The position numbers and the translations under genes are program-made. The notes under the pieces were generated by a model. It made no database searches. It saw only the letters and a list, made by a program, of their open reading frames with translations, and was not told the origin of the DNA. Shown here one piece after another: positions 1 to 7,326 of a stretch of DNA of 34,615 nt (positions within the stretch are counted from its first letter, which is position 1; every line of letters starts with the position of its first letter). This DNA is from JAXHUA01 sp034189695 (GTDB lineage Bacteria; Chloroflexota; Dehalococcoidia; E44-bin15): positions 1-34,615 of the forward strand of contig JAXHUA010000017.1 in assembly GCA_034189695.1 (NCBI GenBank), read 5' to 3'.

Positions 1-77
1 CCTTTCCCGTTGCGGTTGGCCCTCTCGTACCTCTCCTTCATCACCTCGGTATACTCTGTCACGCTGCCTCTACTCAT
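1..77 (-). CDS. Transposase/integrase, N-terminal fragment cut by window edge
   Basis: Only the first ~25 codons lie in the window, starting at an ATG at 77 (a second in-frame ATG lies at 86). The peptide starts MSRGSVTEYTEVMKERYERA and then runs off the edge. That opening, a short helix of the form MSR-S-x-EY-x-x-M-x-x-RY-x-x-A, is how I remember a group of integrase-core (DDE) transposases starting, common in Chloroflexota and other environmental genomes. The two direct repeats just upstream (89-110 and 124-145) fit the end of the same insertion element. The family call rests on this short peptide alone and the catalytic domain is not visible. Confidence 0.5.
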   Translation of the reverse strand, partial: MSRGSVTEYTEVMKERYERANRNGK

Positions 78-88
78 GCCTCTCATTG

Positions 89-145
89 GGTAACACCTTT
101 TTTGAGGCAACGATACCCCACCCGGTAACATTTATTATGAGGCAA
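89..145. repeat. Two direct repeats at the putative IS end
   Basis: Two 22-bp copies, at 89-110 and 124-145, share GGTAACA at the start and GAGGCAA at the end and are spaced by exactly 35 bp. They sit between the transposase start and the pan-operon promoter. Repeated motifs of this kind at an element's end are often transposase-binding sites. The outer boundary of the element is not resolved. Confidence 0.5.
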
Positions 146-154
146 TTCGGGCCA

Positions 155-184
155 TTGACAGGCCAGCTACGAGTGTGGTAACAT
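155..184 (+). promoter_or_regulatory. Sigma70-type promoter of the pan operon
   Basis: A perfect -35 TTGACA (155-160) is followed after 18 bp by TAACAT (179-184), a 4/6 match to the -10 box. Transcription would begin near 191 and give a ~115-nt leader before the intrinsic terminator at 308-339. The promoter starts only 9 bp after the second IS-end repeat. Confidence 0.55.
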
Positions 185-307
185 AATATCGCCGTGGACC
201 TCGTCAATCGGGGCTGCGAGCTGAGACCACAAAGGACTGTTACAAACCAACGCGTCGCTTGGATCGGTGACGACCGAGACGGCAGCAAGATGGGACAGTC
301 TATGATG
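185..307 (+). ncRNA. Candidate regulatory leader RNA of the pan operon
   Basis: This stretch lies between a promoter and an intrinsic terminator that precedes the first gene, the usual layout of a transcription-attenuation leader. A 6-bp helix (GACTGT 234-239 with ACAGTC 297-302) can enclose a smaller hairpin with CGGT/ACCG arms near 265-275. A structured RNA called the pan motif is known upstream of pantothenate genes in Chloroflexi, Firmicutes and Deltaproteobacteria, so this is an obvious candidate, but I could not match its consensus by eye. No T-box sequence is present. Confidence 0.35.
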
Positions 308-339
308 CCTTCTCGGGTACCACCCGAGAAGGTTTTTTT
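308..339 (+). terminator. Intrinsic terminator/attenuator in the pan leader
   Basis: A perfect 11-bp stem (308-318 with 322-332) with a 3-nt loop is followed by seven T residues (333-339). It lies 20 nt upstream of the GTG start at 359 and downstream of the promoter at 155-184, so it would stop the operon's own transcript unless antitermination occurs. Confidence 0.8.
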
Positions 340-358
340 CGTTTATAGGGTCCGAGCA

Positions 359-1318
359 GTGCACAACGCTATAACGGATGTGCCAGGGATCAAGGTGGGC
401 CACTACACCGACAGAGAGGCGGCCACCGGCTGCACTGTCGTGCTCTGTGAGGAGGGGGCGGTGGCTGGCGTGGATGTGCGTGGCTCGGCGCCTGGAACCA
501 GGGAGACCGACCCTCTGCGTATGATGAGCCTGGTCGGGAAGGCGCACGCCATCCTGCTCAGCGGTGGCAGTGCCTTCGGGCTCGACGCCGCCGGCGGTGT
601 CATGCGCTTCCTCGAGGAGGGTGGATACGGCCACGACACTGGTGTGGCCAGGGTACCCATTGTCCCCGCTGCAATCCTCTTCGACCTTCGCCTGGGCAGC
701 GCCACGGTGAGGCCGGGCCCGGAGGAGGGCTACAAGGCATGCCTCGCGGCCTCGGACGGTCCGGTCGCCGAGGGCTCCGTTGGGGCCGGGACCGGCGCTA
801 CGGTGGGCAAGATACTGGGGCCCGACAGGATGACGAAGAGCGGTCTGGGCACCGCCAGTGAGAAAGCGGGCAACGTCACTATTGCCGCCCTGTTTGCCGT
901 CAACCCGCTTGGAGATGTTGTAGACCCCTCGATGGGCGGGATCGTTGCCGGCCCTCGCGATGCTGAGGGAGGTGGCTTCGTACGCACTGTCGAGATCATG
1001 AGGAAACTCAAGGAGTCGAGAAGCCTGTCCGAGGACAACACGGTCATCGGAGTTGTGGCCACGGACGCCACGCTCACCAAGGAGCAGGTGAACAAGGTGG
1101 CGCAGATGGCCCACGATGGCCTGGCCAGAGCCGTCAGCCCGGCGCACACCATGTACGATGGCGACGCCATCTTTGCCCTGGCCACCTGCCGCGAGGAGCC
1201 GGAGGATGTCACGCTGGTTGGCTCGATTGCGGCGGAGCTGGTGACCGTCGCCATCATTCGGGCTGCCAGACAGGCTGAAGGGCTCTGCGGAATACCTGCT
1301 GCGAAGGATGTGATGTAA
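359..1318 (+). CDS. P1 family (DmpA/S58) peptidase
   Basis: A 319-residue member of the P1/DmpA family, N-terminal nucleophile aminopeptidases made as a precursor that cleaves itself. The family hallmarks are the opening AITDVPGIKVGHYTD, GGSAFGLDAA, and the segment DNTVIGVVATDATL, in which Thr228 sits where DmpA has its nucleophilic Ser; HTMYDGD follows. I chose GTG 359 because homology begins there; an in-frame GTG at 194 would place the leader and terminator inside the gene. The product is probably cytoplasmic, as no signal peptide is seen. It is the first gene of the pan operon, 2 bp before panG. Some family members (BapA type) remove N-terminal beta-amino acids, so release of beta-alanine for PanC is an attractive but unproven role. 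Confidence 0.85.
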   Translation: MHNAITDVPGIKVGHYTDREAATGCTVVLCEEGAVAGVDVRGSAPGTRETDPLRMMSLVGKAHAILLSGGSAFGLDAAGGVMRFLEEGGYGHDTGVARVPIVPAAILFDLRLGSATVRPGPEEGYKACLAASDGPVAEGSVGAGTGATVGKILGPDRMTKSGLGTASEKAGNVTIAALFAVNPLGDVVDPSMGGIVAGPRDAEGGGFVRTVEIMRKLKESRSLSEDNTVIGVVATDATLTKEQVNKVAQMAHDGLARAVSPAHTMYDGDAIFALATCREEPEDVTLVGSIAAELVTVAIIRAARQAEGLCGIPAAKDVM

Positions 1319-1320
1319 GG

Positions 1321-2187
1321 ATGGTTGATGTAGGGTTCATTGGGGCTGGAACCGTGGGTACGGCGATGGCGGTGAGGCTCAGCGAGAAGGGCTATCCCGT
1401 TACCACGGTCTACAGCCGCACCAGGACCTCGGCGCAGAAGCTGGCCGACTCGGTCGATGGCTGCCGTGTGGCCGACCAGGCTCAGGGGGTTGCCGAAGCT
1501 GTCGGCCTTGTGTTCATAACCACGTCGGACGACGCCATAGGCCAGGTGGCGGCTGCCGTCCGGTGGCGGCCGGGCCAGAGCGTGGTCCACTGTAGCGGGG
1601 CGGACTCCACCGATGTGCTTCAGCCAGCGAAGGATGCCGGGGCGCAGACGGGAGGCTTTCACCCGCTACAGACGTTCGCCAGCGTGACCCATGCCATAGA
1701 GAACATCCCGGGTTCGACGTTCGCAATAGAGGCTGAGGAGCCACTGTTCAGCACCCTGACGGAAATGGCGTCGGCGCTGGAGGGGACCTGGGTCAGGCTC
1801 ACCGCCAGCGACAAGGTCCTGTACCATGCGGCGGCGGTCATGGCCTGCAACTACTTCGTGACCCTGGTGAAGCTGGCCACCGATCTGTGGGCTACCTTCG
1901 ACGTGCCCGCCGACCGGGCGACCAAGGCCCTCATGCCACTGCTGAGGGGGACAGTCAACAACCTCGACAACGTTGGATTGCCTAACTGCCTCACCGGCCC
2001 TATCGCCAGGGGAGACCTGGGCACCATACGAAAACACCTTGCCGCCCTCGAGAAGGCGGCGCCCGGGGTACTCTCCACTTACCGTGAACTCGGGCTGCAG
2101 ACCGTTCCGGTGAGCCTGGCTAAGGGCAAGATCGATGAGCAGAGAGCGAGAGAGCTAGAAGCGCTTCTTAAGGAGGGGATGCAATGA
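1321..2187 (+). CDS. panG: PanG-type ketopantoate reductase (Rossmann + DUF2520)
   Basis: A 288-residue protein with an N-terminal NAD(P)-binding Rossmann domain (GFIGAGTVGTAMAVRL, residues ~5-20; SRT after beta-2, which suits NADPH) and a helical C-terminal DUF2520 domain with GGFHPLQTFA near 115 and LTASDKVLYHAAAVMACNY near 160-180. DUF2520 proteins include PanG of Francisella, an alternative enzyme reducing 2-dehydropantoate to pantoate, unrelated in detail to PanE. It lies between the P1 peptidase and panD (4-bp ATGA overlap), followed by panB and panC, and no panE is visible, so it is very likely the reductase of this operon. Substrate specificity is inferred from context. Confidence 0.8.
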   Translation: MVDVGFIGAGTVGTAMAVRLSEKGYPVTTVYSRTRTSAQKLADSVDGCRVADQAQGVAEAVGLVFITTSDDAIGQVAAAVRWRPGQSVVHCSGADSTDVLQPAKDAGAQTGGFHPLQTFASVTHAIENIPGSTFAIEAEEPLFSTLTEMASALEGTWVRLTASDKVLYHAAAVMACNYFVTLVKLATDLWATFDVPADRATKALMPLLRGTVNNLDNVGLPNCLTGPIARGDLGTIRKHLAALEKAAPGVLSTYRELGLQTVPVSLAKGKIDEQRARELEALLKEGMQ

Positions 2188-2549
2188 GAACCGTACTGAA
2201 GAGCAAGATCCACCGTGCCCGGGTCACCGATGTGAACCTGGACTACGAGGGGAGCATCGCCATCGATGAACTCCTGCTGGAGGCGGCGGATATCCTCCCG
2301 TACGAGATGGTTCACGTGCTCAACGTCAACAACGGCGCTCGCTTCGAGACCTACGCCGTCAAGGCGCAACGGGGTTCGGGCGAAATCGCCGTGCTCGGGG
2401 CGGCATCGAGGCTGGCCGCGGTGGGTGACACGGTCATCATCCTCTCCTACGAGGTGATCCCCGACGAGGAGGCACAGTTGTGCCGGCCCAGAGTGGTTCA
2501 CGTTGATGAGGTGAACACGATAGTCCGGGAGGGAGCGTATACCCTGTAG
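2184..2549 (+). CDS. panD: Aspartate 1-decarboxylase precursor
   Basis: A 121-residue pyruvoyl enzyme converting L-aspartate to beta-alanine, the amine substrate of PanC. The self-processing site is visible as YEGS with cleavage expected between Gly23 and Ser24, the serine becoming the pyruvoyl group. Lys8 (in KSKIHRA), Tyr21 and the NNGARFETY segment, which carries a conserved arginine, are all present. Length is normal. Its ATG overlaps the panG stop (ATGA), which implies translational coupling. Confidence 0.95.
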   Translation: MRTVLKSKIHRARVTDVNLDYEGSIAIDELLLEAADILPYEMVHVLNVNNGARFETYAVKAQRGSGEIAVLGAASRLAAVGDTVIILSYEVIPDEEAQLCRPRVVHVDEVNTIVREGAYTL

Positions 2550-2560
2550 GGAGGCAGAAC

Positions 2561-3397
2561 ATGAGAGTTACTGTAGGCGACATAAGGGCGATGAAGCAGA
2601 CGGGGGAGAAGATCCCCATGCTAACCGCCTATGACTACTCAACGGCGAAGCTTGTTGATGAAGCCGGCGTGCCCATCGTCCTGGTTGGCGACAGCCTGGG
2701 CATGGTTGTGCTGGGCTATGAGACGACCATACCGGTCACCATGGAAGAGATGATCCATCACACCAAGGCGGTCGTGCGAGGTACACAGCATGCCATGGTC
2801 GTGGGCGACATGCCGTTCATGACCTACCACGCCACGACGGAGGACGCGCTGCGCAACGCCGCCCGCTTTATCCAGGAGGGGGGCGCCCAGGCGGTGAAGC
2901 TCGAGGGCGGCGTGACCGTGGCCGACAAGGTGAAGCGGATCATCGAGTGTGGCATGCCGGTGCTTGGTCATATAGGACTCACACCACAGTCGGTGCATGC
3001 GTTCGGCGGCTTCAAGGTAGTGGGCAAGACACCGGAGGCCGCGGTGCGATTGATCGAGGACGCCAGAGCGCTGGACGAGGCCGGGGTCTTCGCCATCGTG
3101 CTGGAGACGGTTCCCGCACCGCTGTCCAAGCTCATCACTGAGAAGGTCTCTGTGCCGACGATCGGCATCGGCGCGGGGCCCGACTGCGACGGCCAGGTGC
3201 AGGTTATCAACGATATACTTGGCTCGTTCACCGACTTCGTGCCCAGGCACGCCAAGCAGTACTGCAAGCTGAGCGATATCATCCGCGACGCGGTCACCGA
3301 GTACGCCTCCGAGGTCAAGGAGGGGACCTTCCCGACCGCCAAGCAGAGCTACACCATGGACGAGGGCCTCATCGCTGAGCTTGTCCGTTCGTCCTGA
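2561..3397 (+). CDS. panB: 3-methyl-2-oxobutanoate hydroxymethyltransferase
   Basis: A 278-residue TIM-barrel enzyme that transfers a hydroxymethyl group from 5,10-methylene-THF to 2-ketoisovalerate, giving ketopantoate, the substrate of the upstream PanG. Recognisable elements are MLTAYDYSTAKLVDEAG, LVGDSLGMVVLGYETT with the metal-binding Asp, the AVKLEGG strand and the GHIGLTPQ loop near 140. A GGGAGG ribosome-binding site precedes the ATG, 11 bp after panD. Length matches the family. Confidence 0.96.
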   Translation: MRVTVGDIRAMKQTGEKIPMLTAYDYSTAKLVDEAGVPIVLVGDSLGMVVLGYETTIPVTMEEMIHHTKAVVRGTQHAMVVGDMPFMTYHATTEDALRNAARFIQEGGAQAVKLEGGVTVADKVKRIIECGMPVLGHIGLTPQSVHAFGGFKVVGKTPEAAVRLIEDARALDEAGVFAIVLETVPAPLSKLITEKVSVPTIGIGAGPDCDGQVQVINDILGSFTDFVPRHAKQYCKLSDIIRDAVTEYASEVKEGTFPTAKQSYTMDEGLIAELVRSS

Positions 3398-3405
3398 GGA
3401 GGACT

Positions 3406-4242
3406 GTGAAGGTACTCGACACGGTCGCTGAGATGAAGCGGCACCGAAGCCAGCTCGCTGGCACCGTTGGCTTCGTGCCCACGATGGGATTCCTCCACGA
3501 GGGGCATCTGGAGCTGGTGCGCCAGGCCCGGAGGGAGAACCTGAACGTCGTGGTCAGCGTATTCGTCAATCCCACGCAGTTCGGCCAGGGCGAGGACTTC
3601 GCCGACTATCCGCGCGACATGCAGCGCGACCTGGCCCTCCTCGAAGGAGAGAAGGTGAGCGTCGTCTTCGCCCCCAGGGATGGCGAGATGTATCCCGAGA
3701 GGTACAACTCCTGGGTTGACGTGCAGAAGGTGACCGATAGGCTTGAGGGGTCCTACCGGCCCGGCCATTTCCGGGGCGTGGCCACCGTGGTGGCCAAGCT
3801 GTTCAACATCGTGCAGCCCCACCGGGCCTACTTCGGGCAGAAGGACGCGCAGCAACTGATCGTCGTCCAGAAGATGGTCGAAGACCTCAACATGAACCTC
3901 AATGTCGTGGCCGTGCCAACGGTGCGTGAGCCTGACGGCCTGGCGATGAGCAGCCGCAACACCTACCTCAAGCCGAAAGAACGCAAGGCCGCAGTGGTGC
4001 TGTGGAAGTCGTTGTGCCTGGCTCGGGACCTGTGGGACAAGGGCGAGAGGGACGCCGCGCGCCTGCGCCAGGAGGTGACTTCGCTTATTGAAGCCGAGCC
4101 GCTGGCTAAGATCGACTACGTGAGCGTGGCCGATCCGGGAACGCTGGACGAGTTGGAGCATGTCGACGGTGCCGCTGTGGTGTCCATGGCGGTCAGGGTT
4201 GGAAAGACAAGGCTGATAGACAACATCACGCTGGGTGTTTGA
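3406..4242 (+). CDS. panC: Pantothenate synthetase (pantoate-beta-alanine ligase)
   Basis: A 278-residue class I nucleotidyltransferase-type ligase that adenylates pantoate and joins it to beta-alanine to form pantothenate. The ATP-binding HIGH-like motif is in VPTMGFLHEGHLELV (residues ~22-36). FVNPTQFGQGEDF, YFGQKDAQQ and the KMSKS-like MSSRN segment are also present. It starts with GTG 3406 right after a GAGGAGG ribosome-binding site, only 8 bp after panB. It is the last gene of the operon and is followed by a hairpin with a T-rich tail. Confidence 0.96.
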   Translation: MKVLDTVAEMKRHRSQLAGTVGFVPTMGFLHEGHLELVRQARRENLNVVVSVFVNPTQFGQGEDFADYPRDMQRDLALLEGEKVSVVFAPRDGEMYPERYNSWVDVQKVTDRLEGSYRPGHFRGVATVVAKLFNIVQPHRAYFGQKDAQQLIVVQKMVEDLNMNLNVVAVPTVREPDGLAMSSRNTYLKPKERKAAVVLWKSLCLARDLWDKGERDAARLRQEVTSLIEAEPLAKIDYVSVADPGTLDELEHVDGAAVVSMAVRVGKTRLIDNITLGV

Positions 4243-4281
4243 CCCAGCCGCCCGCCCTATTGGGTGGCTTTATATATACTT

Positions 4282-4318
4282 GGGGGGCAAGCGCACTCGT
4301 TGCGCTTGCTCCTCTTTT
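4282..4318 (+). terminator. Terminator after panC
   Basis: A perfect 9-bp stem (4287-4295 with 4301-4309, loop CTCGT) that can extend by several G-C/G-T pairs into the flanking G-run and TCCTC, ending in TTTT at 4315-4318. It lies 40 bp after the panC stop. Confidence 0.6.
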
Positions 4319-4390
4319 GTGCCTCGGGAGCGGGCGAGACAGCCTGCCGCTCGTTTCGATGGCGTCTATCTGCTGAGCGCACACTGCCCT

Positions 4391-4419
4391 TTGACGAAGG
4401 CATGGTTCCATGATACCAA
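4391..4419 (+). promoter_or_regulatory. Possible promoter with an internal dyad
   Basis: TTGACG (4391-4396) is followed after 17 bp by TACCAA (4414-4419), a weak -10. The spacer holds the inverted repeat CATGG-TT-CCATG (4401-4412), placed where an operator would act. It would serve the membrane-protein gene at 4536. The remaining 4320-4390 and 4420-4525 show no further gene or structure that I can support. Confidence 0.3.
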
Positions 4420-4535
4420 TCCCCATCGCTGAGCGAGCGGCTGGACTGATGGGGCCACATGCCTGTCGCGGAGCGGCGTTGAGCCGTCCCGCAGGAGTCG
4501 GCTGGCGGCCCGGAGTACGGTGGAAAGGGGGAAGC

Positions 4536-4969
4536 ATGTCGGAGGAACGGCGACGCAGGGTGAGACACGAGAAGGACGAGAAACAGGAGAAGGAGGAGGA
4601 GAAGCAGGAGAAGAGCTGGGAGGAGAAGTGGCGTCGTGACCCTATAGGCGTGCTGACGTGGGCCCTCATCTTCATCTGGAGTGGTGTGGTGTTGATACTG
4701 GAGACCCAGAACGTCATGGCGGACTATCCCTGGTGGAGCGCGTGGGCCTTCTTCTTCGCCGGGGGGGCGTGCTGCCGCTCCTTCAGGCGCTGTACCGGCT
4801 GGCATCCCCTGCTCATCGACGTGGCGTGACCGGGGCCCTCATATTTGGCTTCATCTTCGGCGGCATAGGCCTGGGCGGGCTGGTAGGCTGGGAGTGGGTG
4901 TGGCCGCTGGTGCTGTTCGCCATCGCGGCGATCATTCTTGTGACGGGCTTCGTGGTCCGCCGCCGTTAA
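4536..4969 (+). pseudogene. Small membrane protein, interrupted by a frameshift in a G-run
   Basis: The ATG at 4536 follows an AAAGGGGG ribosome-binding site. The first frame gives a highly charged Lys/Glu/Arg head (residues 1-35), then a transmembrane helix (PIGVLTWALIFIWSGVVLIL) and the start of another (WSAWAFFFAGG). At a run of seven G (4761-4767) the frame must move by -1 (equivalent to one missing G) to continue with GVLPLLQALYRLASPAHRRG and two further hydrophobic helices ending FVVRRR at 4969. Joined, it gives a ~145-residue protein with four membrane segments. The homopolymer makes a sequencing or assembly indel the simplest cause; a true mutation or slippage is possible. Function unknown. 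Confidence 0.65.
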
Positions 4970-4983
4970 GCCTCAGGCCGCGG

Positions 4984-6132
4984 CTACAGGCGGTCAAGGC
5001 TGAGGCTGAGGAACTCGTTCCAGGCGTAGTTGAGAGGCGTCCACCATCGGTGGCGGCCGATGCAGCGGAAATAGGGGGGCCGGAAGGCGCGAATGAGGTC
5101 GCCGATCTTGTAGCGCGGCAGGATGGGAGTGGACACGATCAGGCTGCCCATCTCGCCCCGGCGCATCTCGTGCAGCATCTTGATGCTGGAGCGGGTCTCG
5201 ACCTCGAAGAAGAACAGGTCGTAGTTCGGCACCCACGCGTGGCGCTCGTCTCTCTGCTGGCCGAACATGCCCTCGGTTGCGCCGTATATCTCGCGAATGG
5301 CCACCGGCCCGTACAGCCCGCTGAGCGCCGGCGCGTGGTGGGTGTTGATGCCCGGCACGCTCCCCAGGGTCATCGTCTGCACTTCCCACAAACGCTTGGG
5401 GTATACCCCGTGGGCACGCCGCAGGTACTGGGCGAACAGGATGGCGGTGGTGGCCACGCCTCCGACCAGTGTCACGTTCTCGTCTTTGCACTTCTCATAG
5501 GCCAGCTCGAAGCGGGCCTCCCAGTCGCGGACCGTCTTGCCTCCGCCAAGCGCGTCGATGTCGTCCTGTGTCGGCAGCGACCTGACCGGTGTGAACGCCG
5601 AGACATGCTTGACGTAGATGCCGGAGCTGTAGCCGTAGTCGAGGTCTCGCTCGCCGACTCGCACCTGCCCCACCACTGAGGGGAAGTTCAGGTTCAGGTT
5701 GACGCCGTCGAACACGTCGTACCGGCCCGTGGCGGCCACGTAGTTCATCACCGCCCGCCCGGCGTGCACCCGTATGCCCAGGTCGGTGGGGGTCATCGGT
5801 ATGAACTTGGGCTCGTCCCCGGTCGTGCCGCGCGTGATGGCCCAGCCAATGGGCTCTTCGTTGAGGAGACACTGCCTCTCACCAGCCATGACTCGCTGGA
5901 CAAACGGTTTGAAGTCTTCGTAGGTGGCTATGGGAAACGCGCGCCGGTAATCGTCGACGGTCTCCACGCGCGACGCATCATGCTGGGCGCCGTATGCCGT
6001 CTGAGCATAGCCCTAGAGAAGACGTCGCAGCACGGCCTGCTGCGCCCTCTCAGGCTGTTCGACCGCGTCATGCCAGGGTTGGAGGAATGCCTCAACGCCT
6101 TCAGGCGTTACCCGGGTGTCACTGCGGACCAT
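4984..6132 (-). pseudogene. GH3-family acyl-adenylating protein with in-frame amber codon
   Basis: The gene reads from ATG 6132 to a stop at 4984 but meets TAG at 6013-6015 after 39 codons; the same frame continues directly with GYAQTAYGAQHDASRVETVDDYRR, as GH3 proteins do, so a sense codon (probably GAG) appears to have mutated. Later motifs are intact: ITRGTTGDEPKF (ATP loop), IYGATEGMFG (the adenylation YGxTEG motif) and RYKIGDLIR (GD motif). Plant GH3 enzymes adenylate hormone carboxylates and join them to amino acids; substrates of bacterial relatives are mostly unknown. At ~380 codons it lacks the C-terminal domain of full-length plant GH3 (~550-600). Reinitiation at GTG 5967 could yield a 327-residue product without the N-terminus. 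Confidence 0.75.
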
Positions 6133-6185
6133 GCAGCCGTCTCCTGCACTGCGGCGGACTGTCGCATGTGCCCGTTGCGGGCATG

Positions 6186-6770
6186 CTAGCTGGTGGGGCG
6201 CCCCGGTTTGGCCGCTGCCGTGCCTGACCTCTTGCGTCGTGGCGGGCGCTTGCCTATCCACAGGCCGGTGAAGAACTTCCTGTCGAGAAGATGCTTCATG
6301 TCGGCCACATCCAGAAGGTCCCTGGATATATTGCTCTCGAAGTAGGCCACCTCGACGTGTTTCCCCATGTTCTTCACCGCCTGAAGGGCATAGGCGAAGT
6401 CTGAATCTCCGCTCGTGAGCACGGCAACATCATACAGGTTGTTCCAGGCATAGAGCAGCAGGTCGGTGGCAAGCATAACGTCGATGCCCTTCTCCACCGC
6501 AACCCCCTGTGACAGCTTGGTGCTTCCCAGGCGTACCTCAAGATAAGGCGTGTCGCGTAGGGCGTTGAGGAAGTCCTGTTGCTCGCGATGGCCCTCGACT
6601 CGTCCGCTCGGCTCCTGGAGGACGTTGTAGTAGTAGATGCGGAACAGGCGCCTGCCCGCGCAGAGCTTGTCAGCGAAGCTGGCGAAATTGAGATCATGAC
6701 GCCTGAAATTGGCGCGGAGGGCATGATAGAGGTTACTGCCGTCTATGAATATCGCCACCCTGTCGTCCAT
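6186..6770 (-). CDS. NYN-domain (PIN-like, LabA/DUF88) protein, putative nuclease
   Basis: A 194-residue protein with the NYN fold, a PIN-like Mg-dependent ribonuclease domain. Acidic motifs are in place: VAIFIDGSNLYHAL at the N-terminus, KGIDVMLATDLLL in the middle and VLTSGDSDFAYAL before the C-terminal half. A basic tail (GKRPPRRKRSG) could bind nucleic acid. I chose ATG 6770 because AAGGAG lies 7 bp upstream; an ATG at 6788 in the same frame has poorer spacing. It stands alone, 53 bp downstream (in its own direction) is the start of the GH3-like gene, so the two may share a transcript. RNA substrate unknown. Confidence 0.85.
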   Translation of the reverse strand: MDDRVAIFIDGSNLYHALRANFRRHDLNFASFADKLCAGRRLFRIYYYNVLQEPSGRVEGHREQQDFLNALRDTPYLEVRLGSTKLSQGVAVEKGIDVMLATDLLLYAWNNLYDVAVLTSGDSDFAYALQAVKNMGKHVEVAYFESNISRDLLDVADMKHLLDRKFFTGLWIGKRPPRRKRSGTAAAKPGRPTS

Positions 6771-6927
6771 ATGAATCTCCTTGACCATTACCTCACGTGC
6801 GCCGATCCGGCCTCAGCCGACCTATGCTGCATTATAACCGAAGTCGTTGGTATCGTCACGTCATTTCTTTGGGTAATCTGGGCACGGCGAGCGCCCGTTC
6901 TCATGCGCGGCAGCAAGTTCAAGAAAA

Positions 6928-7313
6928 CCCTCTCCCTTGAAGGGAGAGGGCAAGGCCTGCCCTGAGCCTGCCGAAGGGGTGAGGGTGGAACGCCCGGGGC
7001 TGTTCATGCCCCGACAGGCTCCATCGTCCGGGTAGGTGGGAGCATCCGCTCCCACCGGACCTGGAGCAGATGCTCCAGGCTACCCGTTCAATCGAGGCAA
7101 ACGCCTCATTCTGTTCGCCCTGTCTCCGGAGGCGACTCGCCTATGGCGAGAGCCCTTCGGCAAGCTCAGGACAGGTTTGTCGAAGGGTGAACGGCCCCCC
7201 GGATGTCATTGCGAGCGGAGCCGCAGGCGTAGCGAAGCAATCTTGGTGGAGTGGGACGATGGGATTCGCCACCATCCCCAGATTGCTTCGGCGCGGTGCG
7301 CCTCGCAATGACA
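6928..7313. repeat. Left arm of a long imperfect inverted repeat around padR-MFS
   Basis: A mosaic of short palindromic modules in the order a-b-d-c. Module a is a CCCTCTCCC/GGGAGAGGG hairpin (6928-6950) with a GGGGTGAGGGTGG tail. Module b is a double hairpin (7030-7085; arms GTGGGAGC/GCTCCCAC and CTGGAGCA/TGCTCCAG). Module d is a stretch with TTCGGCAAGCTCAGGACAGG (near 7157-7176). Module c (7204-7313) opens TGTCATTGCGAG and ends CTCGCAATGACA. The same modules recur in mirror order at 9073-9420. These look like REP/MITE-type elements. They fill the non-coding gap between the NYN gene and the MFS gene. Confidence 0.75.
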
Positions 7314-7326
7314 AACAGGTACCCCC

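Noticed and set aside
230..340. T-box riboswitch in the pan leader
   Set aside because: The terminator contains GGGTACCACCC, which recalls T-box leaders, but there is no AGGGTGGNACC sequence upstream and no specifier stem.
167..1147. 326-codon minus-strand open frame
   Set aside because: Antisense shadow of the P1 peptidase gene.
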